The translations under genes and the position numbers were made by a program. Positions 19,514 through 29,545 of a DNA stretch of 64,000 nucleotides are shown here, piece after piece. The stretch lies in NCBI GenBank assembly GCA_019359765.1, contig JAHHGU010000001.1, positions 62,001 to 126,000 on the forward strand, given 5' to 3'. The stretch comes from Aphanothece sp. CMT-3BRIN-NPC111. GTDB lineage: Bacteria > Cyanobacteriota > Cyanobacteriia > Cyanobacteriales > JAHHGU01. Each line of letters begins with the position of its first letter. The first letter of the stretch is position 1. Below the pieces are notes generated by a model. That model did not search any database. It was not told the origin of the DNA and saw only the letters and a program-made list of their open reading frames with translations.

Positions 19514-21442
19514 ATGTCTAAAAATTTGTGGGATTCCCTGCTAGTTAGAGCAGATGTTTTTGGGGTGTTTCTGGTTTTTGCAACAGCTGGTGCCATCGCT
19601 TCGCCGACGCCAAGAGCGATCGCCACCCAAACTCCAACGGTGAAGACGCAAGAAGTCCAGAGCCAAACAGAAACCCTATCTGCCACTGCTGCTAAGGTGG
19701 CTATTACAACCCAAAAGACGAATATTGAGCCGCCAGTTGTTGCAGATTTTCAGACAAAAGCAGGGATTGCCATGGCCCGTACAGAGGCGATTAGTGGCAT
19801 TTCTACGCCAGCTGCTTCTGAAATAGCTGAAAAACCTACCCCCACTGCCCCAACCTCCACCACTGCTGATACCAGTGTATTGGAACAACTCCAGCACTAC
19901 AGCAACGAAAGCAATGTCGATGACCCTATGGGTCAAATTACCAACGCTTCTCAGTTCCGAGACGTGCAACCTTCTGACTGGGCTTATGAAGCCCTAGATC
20001 GGGTGGTGCAGAGATATGGTTGTTTGGTAGGTTATCCAGATGGCACTTATCGCGGCAACCGGGCACTGTCCCGCTATGAATTTGCCGCTGGTTTAAACGC
20101 CTGTCTCAGGCAAATTGAAAGCTTGATTGCTGCTAACGGAGCAGATGTCGTTTCCCGAACAGACTTTGATGCACTGCAACGGCTGAGTCAGGAGTTTCGT
20201 ACAGAACTGACAACATTAGGCACACGGGTAGATAACCTGGAAAGTCGCACCGCTTTTATAGAACAGCGTCAATTTTCCACCACTACAAAGCTGAGTGGTA
20301 CAGTCATCTTTGGTTTGACAGGTGTGGCAACGGGAGAAAATGCCTTAGGCGAAGAAATAGATAATGTAGCTATTTTTGGAACGCGAACTCGCCTTGATTT
20401 AGACACTAGCTTCACAGGCAAAGATGTTCTAAGAACCCGACTCCAAGCGCTAAATCTCGATGCATTTTCCGGCACTTCCACCTTCACACCAGAAGGCGAC
20501 CTAAAATTTGCTGGCGACACTTTCGGCACTGGAAACAGTAATGATATTGAAATTGATGCCCTGTTGTATAGTTTCCCCATCGGTGAGAAGACAACAGTTG
20601 TTCTTGAAGCTAATGCTGGGGCACCTGATGACTTTACCAATACAGTAAACCCATACCTTGATGGTGATGGCGATTTGGGTGCCCTTTCTAACTTTGGGAC
20701 TCGCAACCCGATTTATTACTTAGTTGATGGTGCTGGGATAGGAGTGCAGCACCAGTTTAGTGACAACTTAGAACTGAGCTTAGGTTATTTAGCCAGCGAT
20801 CCAGCGAACCCTGGAGAAGGTGGTGGTTTATTCAATGGCCCTTATGGGGCATTAGCACAGCTAACCATCAAACCGTTTGACAAGCTTACCCTTGGCTTAA
20901 CGTATGTTCGCTCCTACAACAATGACCTTACTGCTGGTAGCAATCGTGCTAATCTGCGTTCAGCCTTACTAGACAACCCAAATTTGCCAGCGGCGTTACA
21001 ACCTTTCGCTGGCTCGGAGGTATCTATTTCTGGCAATTCTTACGGTCTAGAGGCATCCTTTGAACTTAGCCCTAAATTTGTCATCGGTGGTTGGGTGGGC
21101 TATACTGACTCCCGCCTCCGCTCTGGGTTGGGAGGGGCAATTGGCTCAGGAGATTTGAATATCTGGAACTATGCACTCACCCTGGCCTTTCCCGATTTGG
21201 GTAAAAAGGGCAGCGTGGCAGGGATTATTGTAGGAATGGAACCTAAGGTTACTGGTGCTAGTGATTCGCTCAAGTTTCTTGAGGATAAAGATACTTCACT
21301 GCACATTGAAGGGTTGTACCAGTATCAGTTGACAGATAATATCGCCATTACACCTGGGGTTATCTGGCTGACTGCTCCGGATCACAATAATGACAATGAT
21401 GATGTCGTGATTGGAACTATCCGCACCACGTTTAGTTTCTAA
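19514..21442 (+). CDS. iron-uptake-type porin (SLH domain plus OprB-like barrel)
   Basis: 642 residues. A hydrophobic signal-like N-terminus ends near ATAGAIASP. A Thr/Ala-rich linker follows, then an SLH domain (about 150-215) with DVQPSDWAYEALDRVV and YPDGTYRGNRALSRYEFAAG, a short coiled coil (LGTRVDNLESRTAFIEQRQF) and an OprB-type beta barrel ending in the aromatic TIRTTFSF. This is the standard cyanobacterial outer-membrane porin layout: SLH binds peptidoglycan-linked polymer and the barrel passes inorganic ions including iron. A 22-bp-stem palindrome follows its stop. A second porin is encoded convergently at 24117. Confidence 0.9.
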   Translation: MSKNLWDSLLVRADVFGVFLVFATAGAIASPTPRAIATQTPTVKTQEVQSQTETLSATAAKVAITTQKTNIEPPVVADFQTKAGIAMARTEAISGISTPAASEIAEKPTPTAPTSTTADTSVLEQLQHYSNESNVDDPMGQITNASQFRDVQPSDWAYEALDRVVQRYGCLVGYPDGTYRGNRALSRYEFAAGLNACLRQIESLIAANGADVVSRTDFDALQRLSQEFRTELTTLGTRVDNLESRTAFIEQRQFSTTTKLSGTVIFGLTGVATGENALGEEIDNVAIFGTRTRLDLDTSFTGKDVLRTRLQALNLDAFSGTSTFTPEGDLKFAGDTFGTGNSNDIEIDALLYSFPIGEKTTVVLEANAGAPDDFTNTVNPYLDGDGDLGALSNFGTRNPIYYLVDGAGIGVQHQFSDNLELSLGYLASDPANPGEGGGLFNGPYGALAQLTIKPFDKLTLGLTYVRSYNNDLTAGSNRANLRSALLDNPNLPAALQPFAGSEVSISGNSYGLEASFELSPKFVIGGWVGYTDSRLRSGLGGAIGSGDLNIWNYALTLAFPDLGKKGSVAGIIVGMEPKVTGASDSLKFLEDKDTSLHIEGLYQYQLTDNIAITPGVIWLTAPDHNNDNDDVVIGTIRTTFSF

Positions 21443-21457
21443 GTTTTGCCAAGATTT

Positions 21458-21502
21458 GCAGAATAGGAGAGACGTTCCGCCGGAACGTCTCTCCTATTCT
21501 GC
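21458..21502. terminator. 45-base palindrome with 22-bp stem, likely terminator or dispersed repeat
   Basis: Arms 21458-21479 and 21481-21502 are exact reverse complements around one C. The inner arm is GAGAGACGTTCCG. It starts 16 bases after the porin stop. There is no T-run after it, so it may act as an mRNA-stabilising or processing hairpin rather than a classical terminator. Confidence 0.7.
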
Positions 21503-21622
21503 GTGCAATTCCCCTACTTCAGGCGGGAGAAGAGGTTAACGTAATACACAGCGATCGCTTTAGTGGTCACGCTAGACTGCAAGAGAAAGGTTTCAGTACT
21601 CATTGACGAGCAGCTGTCCATT

Positions 21623-23713
21623 ATGAGCAATCGCCTTGCCCAAACGCAAAGCCTCTACCTTCGGAAACACGCAGAAAACCCGATTGACTGGTGGTCTTGG
21701 TGTGACGAAGCTCTAGAAACCGCCCGCCGTGACAATAAGCCGATTTTCCTTTCAATTGGCTACTCCAGCTGCCATTGGTGCACGGTGATGGAAGGAGAGG
21801 CATTTTCTGATGCGGCGATCGCAGAATATATGAACGCCAATTTTATTCCTATCAAGGTGGATCGGGAAGAGCGACCGGACCTGGATAGCATTTATATGCA
21901 GGCGTTGCAGATGATGAAAGGTGAAGGCGGTTGGCCCCTAAATGTATTTCTGGCCCCGGATGATTTGGTGCCTTTTTACGGTGGCACCTACTTTCCCTTA
22001 GAACCTCGCTACGGACGCCCCGGATTTTTGCAAGTGCTGCAAGCAATTCGTCAGTACTACTACACAGAAACAGCGAAGGTGCGATCGCTAAAAGAAGAAC
22101 TTCTCGGTTATCTCCAGCAAGCAGCTGTATTGGAAGCAGACGGCGGTGCATCCCTACAAAGCGATGAGTTCCTACAGCAAGGCATAGAGAGCAATACTGG
22201 TGTACTTACTGCTGGCGGTTACGGCCCTAGCTTCCCGATGATGCCTCATGCAGAGTTGGCACTGCGAGGCGCGCGGTTTAATTTTGAATCCCGATATGAC
22301 GGGCAAAAAATCTGCACCCAGCGGGGATTAGATTTGGCACTGGGGGGCATTTATGACCATGTAGCTGGTGGATTTCACAGGTACACTGTTGACCCCACCT
22401 GGACAGTGCCTCACTTTGAAAAAATGCTTTACGACAATGGTCAGATTGTTGAGTACCTAGCTTCTTTGTGGAGTGCAGGTGTCCAGGAAGCGGCATTTGC
22501 AAGAGCGATCGCCGGAACCGTCCAATGGCTCAAGCGAGAAATGACGGCACCTGAAGGTTATTTTTATGCTGCCCAGGATGCGGACAGCTTCACCGAACCA
22601 GCGGCATTTGAGCCAGAAGAAGGGGCGTTTTACGTTTGGAGTTATAGCGAACTCGAACAGCTACTCACCAGCGAGGAACTAGCAGAACTGCAAGAGCAGT
22701 TTACTGTAACGCCCAGCGGTAATTTTGAAGGTCAAAATGTATTGCAACGACGTCATCCAGGCCAACTGAGTGACACAATAGAAGCCGCTTTAGTAAAACT
22801 ATTTGCCGCCCGCTATGGTGCGTCACCAAAAGATTTAGAGACGTTTCCACCAGCCCGTAATAACCAGGAAGCAAAGACTAACAACTGGTCGGGTCGGATT
22901 CCACCAGTCACAGATACTAAAATGATTGTCGCCTGGAATAGCCTGATGATTTCCGGTTTGGCACGAGCTTACGCCGTGTTTGGGGAGCCACAGTACTTGC
23001 AAGTGGCAGTAGGGGCGGCAAATTTTATCCTAGACAATCAATGGGTTGATGGGCGCTTCCACCGACTCAACTACGAGGGTCAACCAGCTGTCCTCGCTCA
23101 GTCGGAAGATTATGCTTTGTTTATCAAAGCCTTGCTAGATTTACACCAAGCGTCCCTGAGACTGGAGGCTGCTAATTCCCAAGCACCCATCACCAACTTT
23201 TGGCAGGAAAAGGCGATTGAGGTACAAAAAGAATTTGATGAATTCCTCTGGAGTACAGAATTGGGAGGGTACTATAACACCGATGATGATGCTGGTCGTG
23301 ACCTGATCGTGCGGGAGCGCAGCTATAGCGATAATGCCACACCCGCAGCAAATGGAGTGGCGATCGCTAATCTGGTACGTCTTTCCCTGCTTACAGAAGA
23401 CCTCCAGTACCTCGACCGAGTAGAGCAAGGCCTGCGAGCTTTTAGCAGCGTCATGCAGCGATCGCCTCAAGCTTGTCCAGGCTTATTTGCAGCCCTCGAT
23501 TGGTATCGCTACTGTACTTTAATTCGCACTACAAGAGAGCAGATAGCTTTCCTAGTACCTCAGTACCTGCCTACTGGTATTGTTGCCTTAGAAACAAATC
23601 TGCCGCCTAACGTCGTAGGGTTAGTTTGCCAGGGGCTGAGTTGTCAAGAACCGGCACTTAGCTCCGACCAGCTGTGGAAGCAAGTAAGGGAAGTTATAGC
23701 AATTAGCAGTTAG
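21623..23713 (+). CDS. DUF255 thioredoxin-fold protein (YyaL/SPATA20 family)
   Basis: About 696 residues from the ATG at 21623 (MSNRLAQTQSLYLRKHAENP), where the family begins; a GTG at 21563 would add 20 residues. The N-terminal thioredoxin-like domain has Cys-His-Trp-Cys in SSCHWCTVMEGEAF, then GEGGWPLNVFLAPD and GGTYFP. The rest is the alpha/alpha-toroid domain related to N-acylglucosamine epimerases (HFEKMLYDNG, WNSLMISGLARAYAVF). The family is widespread and cytosolic, with no settled reaction. It is full length. Codon usage and GC look like the neighbours. Confidence 0.9.
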   Translation: MSNRLAQTQSLYLRKHAENPIDWWSWCDEALETARRDNKPIFLSIGYSSCHWCTVMEGEAFSDAAIAEYMNANFIPIKVDREERPDLDSIYMQALQMMKGEGGWPLNVFLAPDDLVPFYGGTYFPLEPRYGRPGFLQVLQAIRQYYYTETAKVRSLKEELLGYLQQAAVLEADGGASLQSDEFLQQGIESNTGVLTAGGYGPSFPMMPHAELALRGARFNFESRYDGQKICTQRGLDLALGGIYDHVAGGFHRYTVDPTWTVPHFEKMLYDNGQIVEYLASLWSAGVQEAAFARAIAGTVQWLKREMTAPEGYFYAAQDADSFTEPAAFEPEEGAFYVWSYSELEQLLTSEELAELQEQFTVTPSGNFEGQNVLQRRHPGQLSDTIEAALVKLFAARYGASPKDLETFPPARNNQEAKTNNWSGRIPPVTDTKMIVAWNSLMISGLARAYAVFGEPQYLQVAVGAANFILDNQWVDGRFHRLNYEGQPAVLAQSEDYALFIKALLDLHQASLRLEAANSQAPITNFWQEKAIEVQKEFDEFLWSTELGGYYNTDDDAGRDLIVRERSYSDNATPAANGVAIANLVRLSLLTEDLQYLDRVEQGLRAFSSVMQRSPQACPGLFAALDWYRYCTLIRTTREQIAFLVPQYLPTGIVALETNLPPNVVGLVCQGLSCQEPALSSDQLWKQVREVIAISS

Positions 23714-23723
23714 CTATTAGCAA

Positions 23724-23842
23724 CAGGACTTACGCACTAAAAGCCTAAAACCTTGATCCCCCCTAGCCCCCCTTAAAAAGGGGGGAACGCTCAAAGTCCC
23801 CCTTTTTAAGGGGGATTTAGGGGGATCTATGCGTAAGTCCTG
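23724..23842. repeat. 119-base inverted-repeat element (MITE-like)
   Basis: CAGGACTTACGCA at 23724-23736 and TGCGTAAGTCCTG at 23830-23842 are exact reverse complements. Nested C-rich and G-rich arms (GATCCCCC ... GGGGGATC) fill the inside. It can fold into one long hairpin. Short AATTAGC-type repeats border it. No gene is inside. Confidence 0.75.
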
Positions 23843-23922
23843 AGCAATTAGCTAATAGCCGTTCAAGCGTGAGAGCAGCACTTGGAGGGCGCATAGAGTT
23901 GAGGTCTATTGTCACTCTTCCC

Positions 23923-23978
23923 TTATGGCGACTGCTATATGATTAAACAATTCTCATAAGCTTTAGCAGTTGCCATAA
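23923..23978. repeat. imperfect 15-bp inverted repeat
   Basis: TTATGGCGACTGCTA (23923-23937) pairs with TAGCAGTTGCCATAA (23964-23978) with one mismatch around a 26-base AT-rich loop. It lies in the gap between the DUF255 gene and the convergent porin, so it may end transcripts or be a structured RNA. Function unknown. Confidence 0.5.
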
Positions 23979-24035
23979 AGGCTCTGGACAACCGACAAGA
24001 ACCCCCAAGCACCCTCGCATGGTGCGGCTCTAAAA

Positions 24036-24059
24036 GCTAAAAGCTAACTGCTAATTGCT
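24036..24059. repeat. 24-base repeat shared with the devC upstream region
   Basis: The 24 bases starting GCTAAAAGCTAACTGC recur exactly at 48323-48346, just before devC. Here they are followed by several more copies of CTAATTGCTA. Simple dispersed intergenic repeat. Confidence 0.6.
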
Positions 24060-24116
24060 AATTGCTATAAAAGCTAATTGCTATACTATCGCTTCAAACG
24101 AGCATGGACAAGTTTA

Positions 24117-26099
24117 CTAAAAGCTGAAAGTAGTACGAATGGTTCCTAAGAAAATATTATTGTTTTCTGAAATATGTCCAGGGTCAGTAACCATAAAAAA
24201 ACCGGGTGTAATTGATATGTTATCGTTCAACCGGAAGCGGTAAAAAGCTTCATAGTGAAGTGAGGTGCCCTCATCTACACGCTCAATTAAAACGCCACCC
24301 AGTAATTTAGGCGGTTGACCAAATAGAAATGCGAGCAAATCTCCTTGTCTTCCAAATGGATTTGATAAACCCAAAGAAAATAGGTAAGTGCTACTAAGTG
24401 CCAGCGCATCAGATTTCAGAGAATCTGTTAATATTAGCCCTCCCCAAGTTCCAAAGGTAAGGTTATCAGCTAAGCGCCATTGCAGAGTACCGCCGAGGGC
24501 ATGAATTGTGGCAGGCTCATTAAAACCCCCAGAAACATCAGCATTATTGCTTCCTGTAAAGGTGTCTAATCTACCATCGCTGGAAAAAGCATTTACATAA
24601 GATAAACCTGTGATGAGCCTATCAGTAGGCTTGAGTAGAAGCTGCGCTCCCAAAGCTCTATGCCCCCCTGAAAATAAACCTTCGGTGCTAATATTGGCAT
24701 CTCTACTGCCATAAGCAAATTGCAAGCGCACGCGATTAGAAACTAGCCAATCAAAGCCTACACCTGCATCCAAATTTCCAATTTTAAAAACGGGAGTCGA
24801 GCCAGCAAAACGGGAAACGGCACCCTCACCGGGGCTATCATATGGGGAGTTGTTTGTCAAAACACTACTTAAGCTAAAGCCTACAGGCTTGACTGTAAAG
24901 ACGACGCGATCGCCTAAACCAGCAAACCGATATTCTAAGGAATTTAATTCCAGATCGTTTTTTAAGTCGCTTTGATAAGAAAGCAAAGCCATGTTGGTGT
25001 TGAATGCGTTAGGGTTGGCAAAGCCGCGATCGCTAAAATTACCTGCTACTAGCCCAAGCCGTAGAACATCTTTGCCAGTAAAAGAGGAGGCAAGTTGTAA
25101 CTGTGTCAGATAATTCAGAACTGCGTTAGCCTCGCCTTTGCCAGGTGGCTTACCTCCAGAACCTGCTGCTAGTCCAAAGATAGCTTGTCCGCCCAAAGTG
25201 ACTGTGGTAGAAAACTGGCGCGCTTCCAGTTGAGAAATACGCCCTTCAAGATTATCAACACGGCTGCCTAAATTGGCTAATTCAGTGGCAAAGTCTGTTC
25301 GCAGTCTTTGTAGGGTTTCTAAGTCTTCTTCCCTGACTGTATCTGCTGCACCTGAGCCAATTAGCTGACTAATTTTCTCCAGTACTACATTTAAACCAGC
25401 TGCAAATTCGTAGCGACTTAGGGCGCGATCGCCTCGGAATGTGCCATCAGGATAACCCGCTAGCGCACCGTAGCGTTCTACTAAAGATTGCAACGCCTGA
25501 AACGCCCAGTCAGTCGGTTGCACATCCGATAACTGGGATACAGAAGTCACCTGAAGCATGTTGTTATCAGGTGAACTAATTTCCAGGTTTTCAGTACTAT
25601 TTTGATTAATAATAGTGGGTGCTATTCTATCTCCCACAACTGGCGTATTTGTAGTAGCAGATGGTAGAGTTACTGGTTCTAAGTTTACCTGAGCTACTTT
25701 GTCTACAACTTGATTTACAGAGCTAGTTATATTTACTTGAATGTCAATTAATTTGAGATTTGAGATTGGGGGTTTGGGATTATTAATTTGGGAGCCAAGT
25801 TTGGGAGATTCTAGATTTTGATTGTTCTCGGGGATGATCTTAATTTCGGCTATTTCGGTATTGAGCGATTTTGGCACTTGAACTAATATCCTACTGTCTC
25901 TCTCTTCTCCTACTCTGCTACAGTCTAAACAATTAGATGTACTCGCAAGTGATATTGAGTTCTGATTTATTGGCAAATAATCTTTAGGCAAGCGTTCATC
26001 TTTTTCAATAGCTGAAGCCGTCTGCTCAACTGCGATCGCTGGCATACCTACAGAGAATGCTGAAGCTACAGCTACAATTAAAAAATATTGTCTCCTCAC
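24117..26099 (-). CDS. iron-uptake-type porin (SLH domain plus OprB-like barrel), second copy
   Basis: 660 residues with a clear signal peptide (MRRQYFLIVAVASAFSVGMP, then AIA before the cut). A low-complexity linker follows, then an SLH domain (about 185-245; DVQPTDWAFQALQSLVERYG, YPDGTFRGDRALSRYEFAAG), a coiled coil (LGSRVDNLEGRISQLEARQF), and an OprB-type barrel ending TIRTTFSF, identical to the end of the porin at 19514. It lies 59 bases after the FecR-domain gene on the same strand and is probably co-transcribed. Paralogs with diverged linkers suggest different surface loops or substrates. Confidence 0.9.
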   Translation of the reverse strand: MRRQYFLIVAVASAFSVGMPAIAVEQTASAIEKDERLPKDYLPINQNSISLASTSNCLDCSRVGEERDSRILVQVPKSLNTEIAEIKIIPENNQNLESPKLGSQINNPKPPISNLKLIDIQVNITSSVNQVVDKVAQVNLEPVTLPSATTNTPVVGDRIAPTIINQNSTENLEISSPDNNMLQVTSVSQLSDVQPTDWAFQALQSLVERYGALAGYPDGTFRGDRALSRYEFAAGLNVVLEKISQLIGSGAADTVREEDLETLQRLRTDFATELANLGSRVDNLEGRISQLEARQFSTTVTLGGQAIFGLAAGSGGKPPGKGEANAVLNYLTQLQLASSFTGKDVLRLGLVAGNFSDRGFANPNAFNTNMALLSYQSDLKNDLELNSLEYRFAGLGDRVVFTVKPVGFSLSSVLTNNSPYDSPGEGAVSRFAGSTPVFKIGNLDAGVGFDWLVSNRVRLQFAYGSRDANISTEGLFSGGHRALGAQLLLKPTDRLITGLSYVNAFSSDGRLDTFTGSNNADVSGGFNEPATIHALGGTLQWRLADNLTFGTWGGLILTDSLKSDALALSSTYLFSLGLSNPFGRQGDLLAFLFGQPPKLLGGVLIERVDEGTSLHYEAFYRFRLNDNISITPGFFMVTDPGHISENNNIFLGTIRTTFSF

Positions 26100-26158
26100 A
26101 ATTTACACTCACGTTTTTTAGTAGAAAAGCCAATTCCTATATTGCCAAATTAGTGATG

Positions 26159-27526
26159 CTAACGATCCGGTGCAATTCCGGTTGTTAGAGTTCCGCGAAA
26201 AGAGCTACCAATAGAAGGTTCTTTACCTCCTACATCAAAAACCTCAATTCTAGTGGCTTCACCCAAAGTACCAATCACTGTACCAGCAACGTTATTACCA
26301 CTCAAGCCAATAGTACTAGTTTTGCCAGTATTATTATTGATGGTGATAGTACCTTCCTGAAAATCTACACTAATGTTGGTAACACTACCATCATCATCTG
26401 TGAATATAGCAGTGTTTCTACTTGTTCTTGTAAAAGTACCACCTGCGATCGTCCGATCGTTCAGAAAGACGAATGAGGACTCTCCTTTTTGACCATCAAA
26501 GCCGCTATCTCCACCACTAAGGGCATCACTTAAAAAAGTGTCTCTAAATCCACTTCCCCTTATTCTCCTCTGCTGATCTCTTAATGCTGGTATAGTTTGC
26601 GCCCGAACTGTATTCAGAGTCTGTTGAACTTCAATAGATTCTTGAGCAACTATATTTTCTTGCCCTGGGCCCAAACCAGCAGCTAGTTTATTAGTTTTAT
26701 AAAAAGCTTCTAAGTCAAATTCTTTAACCTCTCCTACATTGCCACTTATTATTGACACTGTTTCACCGCCTTGTAGAGGAACAGTGTTTATTCCCTGTAA
26801 ATTTGATACTTTAATGCTGCCATTAGTAAGAGCAAAAACTTGTGTTTTATTACTTGCAGGATCGTGTATAACCATCAGCGCGCTGGCTCGATCTGGTGGG
26901 GAAAGTAAATTTGCATCTTCAGCAGCGGTAACTGCGCCTCTGTCCTCTTGAGCAGCTTTTGTAAAGTTTCTATCAGCAAGAACTATTTTTGCTATGTTTT
27001 CTAGAGAGCCATGCATAGCAACTAGCACACTGCTTCCTCTGGATGGCGAAGGTAGATGGGAGGTTGCGGAAGAGGAGGGAGATAGTATTTCAATCTTACT
27101 ATCAGGTGTTTCTAACGTTGTTCCTACACTACCAGGTGGTATCATTGCCAAGGCAGCACCTTCGTTAAGCTGAAAAATTGTTTCAGTCATGGCAATACGA
27201 TTTCTCAGCTGAAAGCGACGCATCCCTGGAAGAAATCTGAACCTGGAATTTTGATCAATTCGGGTTAGAGAACCTTCATTAAATAGCAGTTCCGCCATTG
27301 AGCGTGCTTTTGTCTGTAGTTCGTCTTGAGGAGATAGAGGATCTGATTTTTTGGCTGGGCGTGGAGGCTGTTGTTTAATAAGCAGTTGTACATTATTCAA
27401 CAGCTTGTATACTTGAGCGCGAGTTAGTAGTGCGTTCTGCTGAGCCAGCACAGGACCCATCCAAACCATTCCTATAAGGCTACCGAAGATTATCCCAAAA
27501 TTTAATAACCGAATTTGCCGTTTCAC
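26159..27526 (-). CDS. secreted FecR-domain protein
   Basis: 455 residues with a signal peptide (hydrophobic residues about 8-28, cut near VLAQQ). A FecR-type domain lies at about 85-240 (GSLTRIDQNSRFRFLPG, FQLNEGAALAMIPPG, later VFALTNGSIKV and VPLQGGETVSI). The C-terminal part is Gly/Asn/Thr rich and looks beta-stranded. Unlike classical FecR anti-sigma regulators, it has no cytoplasmic N-terminal helix and no adjacent FecI; cyanobacterial proteins of this type are periplasmic or surface proteins of unknown role. It precedes the porin gene on the same strand. Confidence 0.78.
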   Translation of the reverse strand: MKRQIRLLNFGIIFGSLIGMVWMGPVLAQQNALLTRAQVYKLLNNVQLLIKQQPPRPAKKSDPLSPQDELQTKARSMAELLFNEGSLTRIDQNSRFRFLPGMRRFQLRNRIAMTETIFQLNEGAALAMIPPGSVGTTLETPDSKIEILSPSSSATSHLPSPSRGSSVLVAMHGSLENIAKIVLADRNFTKAAQEDRGAVTAAEDANLLSPPDRASALMVIHDPASNKTQVFALTNGSIKVSNLQGINTVPLQGGETVSIISGNVGEVKEFDLEAFYKTNKLAAGLGPGQENIVAQESIEVQQTLNTVRAQTIPALRDQQRRIRGSGFRDTFLSDALSGGDSGFDGQKGESSFVFLNDRTIAGGTFTRTSRNTAIFTDDDGSVTNISVDFQEGTITINNNTGKTSTIGLSGNNVAGTVIGTLGEATRIEVFDVGGKEPSIGSSFRGTLTTGIAPDR

Positions 27527-28330
27527 AAAAGCTTACCTCTCAAGTTCACTCTATAATTTACTATTACAGAAATTCAGTTAACACAAGCCAAAGCTAATGA
27601 ATTCTTAAGCTCATCCCTATGCCTAAAGCTAGGGGCGGCAAGCGGAAGTAGTCATAGTTGTGGGTTAGTAGGCTCTTTTTTTTACTAATCTCTAACTGTC
27701 AGCCGCAAATTTGTCGGAATGACATTCGATTTGGGGCTGTTTCTCTACCTAAGTGCATTTGTTCCTCTAGGGAAGCCCTATGTTAGTTAATTTATAGTCA
27801 TAGCTCATTTTTTTTATGCAGTTTTTAAGCAGGTGGCTTAATACTGATGACAAAAATAAAGGCAAAAAGATTCCGTAGAAGCTGGGCGGAGAGACAATCA
27901 AGCTCAAAGCATGGGGGAAGTTCTCTGAGGCTTGCTGCCCCTCTGCCCCCCCTGCCGTCTCAATATCCAATATGTGTCTATGAATGACTTCTCCCCCAGC
28001 CCCTTGTAGGAGAGGGGTGGCTTTTCAAACACGCTCTTAGAATCTATCCGAAAAGCGGTTTTAAGATATTTTTAACCACAGATAAACACAGATGAACACA
28101 GATACCAGTAGGTATTGGGTCACTGAAACGGATTTTTCGCGTAGGCTTTAAGCCACCCTGAGTTTTCTGGGCTAGCCATTTGCGATCGCGCAACCATTAT
28201 TTTTCGGATAGGTTCTTAAACGTAAGGAATATGCCAGGAGGCTACAAGCCTCCGCTTTGTGCGAGGATAGGCTTAAATTTATTGTTCCACCGACAAAGTA
28301 CTTCTTTCCTCAGAGGTCAGCTGTAGCTCC
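27527..28330. other. 800-base gap with dispersed repeats
   Basis: No credible gene. It contains a C-rich tract (about 27931-27961; on the minus strand the same GGGGGGCAGAGGGGCAG type found inside the caspase gene) and a CACAGAT tandem repeat (28072-28103). A HIP1 site lies near 28182. It must hold promoters for the FecR gene (leftward) and the sigma-factor gene (rightward), but I cannot place them. Confidence 0.5.
28072..28103. repeat. CACAGAT-type short tandem repeat
   Basis: Three 11-base units of the form ACACAGATRAA follow TTAACC. The same repeat occurs inverted at 30787-30822 and in a variant at 30973-31016, so copies flank the sigma/DUF1822 gene pair. Confidence 0.7.
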
Positions 28331-29539
28331 ATGCGCTCTCGTCAAGAGATTGTTGAGATTTTTTCGAGTTTCCTGCAATTTGAAGCAGATCGTTTTAGGG
28401 ACTGGGCAACGGTTCCGAGATTGCGTCGGAGTATGCAAAGTTGCCTAACTCAGTCAGCACGCCCGGAAGCCTCGGAGAACTTTTGGGCGCTTTACTGGTA
28501 CAAAGTGTGGCAGACGCAGCCTGGTAGTCTGGCTGAAGGGCATCTGTCCGCCTACTTGCAAGAAGCCTGTTACTGGGCAGCCCAAAAAACGATCGCAAGC
28601 TTTTCCAGTAGCCAACATACTTTATCTGACTGCTTTCAGATCGCGATCGCCCAAGTCAATAAAGTTCTCAAGGGGTTTAATGCTAAGCAGGGCTTTAGCC
28701 TGAAAAACTATGCCAGTGTTATTTTCAACAGCATTATCAAAGAAGCCCTGCGTCAACGTCAGGAAGTGGATATCTGCTCGGATTGGGCTTTGTTGCGTAA
28801 GCTCAGCCAAAAGCGGCTAGAGGAATCTTTACATAATGCTGGGCTATCTCCAGAAACTATTGCCAGTTATCTTTTAGCCTGGAATTGCTTTAAAACCGTT
28901 TATGTGCCTACTCAAGCTAGTGCGACTCGCCAACTCTCCAAACCAGAGCGCGATACTTGGGAGGCGATCGCCAAGCTTTACAATAGCGATCGCCTGGTGA
29001 GACTGCACCCACCTGGAGCCGAATGTCGCGCTGAGATTGTGGAAAAATGGATGCTAGCCTGTGCTAAAGCAGCCCGCTCCTATCTATATCCGACCTTAGC
29101 CTCCATTAATACACCCAGACCGGGGCAAGAGTCTGGGGAATGGCTCGATAACCTGCCAGGACTTCAGGAAGAGTCATTACTCACAACAATCATTACTCAA
29201 GAAGAAGAACAAAGCAGACAGTCTCAGCAAGCTCAAATGAATGCTGTTTTAATAGCAGCTTTAGATAATTTCGATCAGCAAACACAAGAGCTGTTGCAAC
29301 TTTATTACGGTCAAGGACTTACCCAGCAGCAGATGGCAAAGCAGCTGGAGATGAAACAGTACACCATTTCTCGTCGGCTTACTAAGTCTAGAGAATTATT
29401 GCTGAGTGCATTAGCTAAGTGGAGCCAAGAAACACTGCATATTTCACTCACTTCAGATGTACTTAAAGGTATCAGCGCCGTGCTGGACGAGTGGCTCCAA
29501 GGCTACTTTCAGGCCGATCTGAGATCCTCTATCGAGTAA
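28331..29539 (+). CDS. sigma-70-like RNA polymerase sigma factor
   Basis: 402 residues. The C-terminal 80 residues form a sigma region 4 helix-turn-helix: LIAALDNFDQQTQELLQLYY, then GLTQQQMAKQLEMKQYTISR as the recognition helix. The middle contains a region-2-like helical segment (FSLKNYASVIFNSIIKEALR). The N-terminal half is not a classical region 1.2-2.4. The type belongs to an atypical cyanobacterial sigma-factor group found next to DUF1822 genes. The ATG at 28331 is the best start. It is followed after 6 bases by the DUF1822 gene, indicating an operon. Confidence 0.78.
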   Translation: MRSRQEIVEIFSSFLQFEADRFRDWATVPRLRRSMQSCLTQSARPEASENFWALYWYKVWQTQPGSLAEGHLSAYLQEACYWAAQKTIASFSSSQHTLSDCFQIAIAQVNKVLKGFNAKQGFSLKNYASVIFNSIIKEALRQRQEVDICSDWALLRKLSQKRLEESLHNAGLSPETIASYLLAWNCFKTVYVPTQASATRQLSKPERDTWEAIAKLYNSDRLVRLHPPGAECRAEIVEKWMLACAKAARSYLYPTLASINTPRPGQESGEWLDNLPGLQEESLLTTIITQEEEQSRQSQQAQMNAVLIAALDNFDQQTQELLQLYYGQGLTQQQMAKQLEMKQYTISRRLTKSRELLLSALAKWSQETLHISLTSDVLKGISAVLDEWLQGYFQADLRSSIE

Positions 29540-29545
29540 GCTGTT

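Noticed and set aside
27767..27970. 67-residue minus-strand ORF in the FecR-sigma gap
   Set aside because: It begins inside a G-rich repeat tract and shows no family features.
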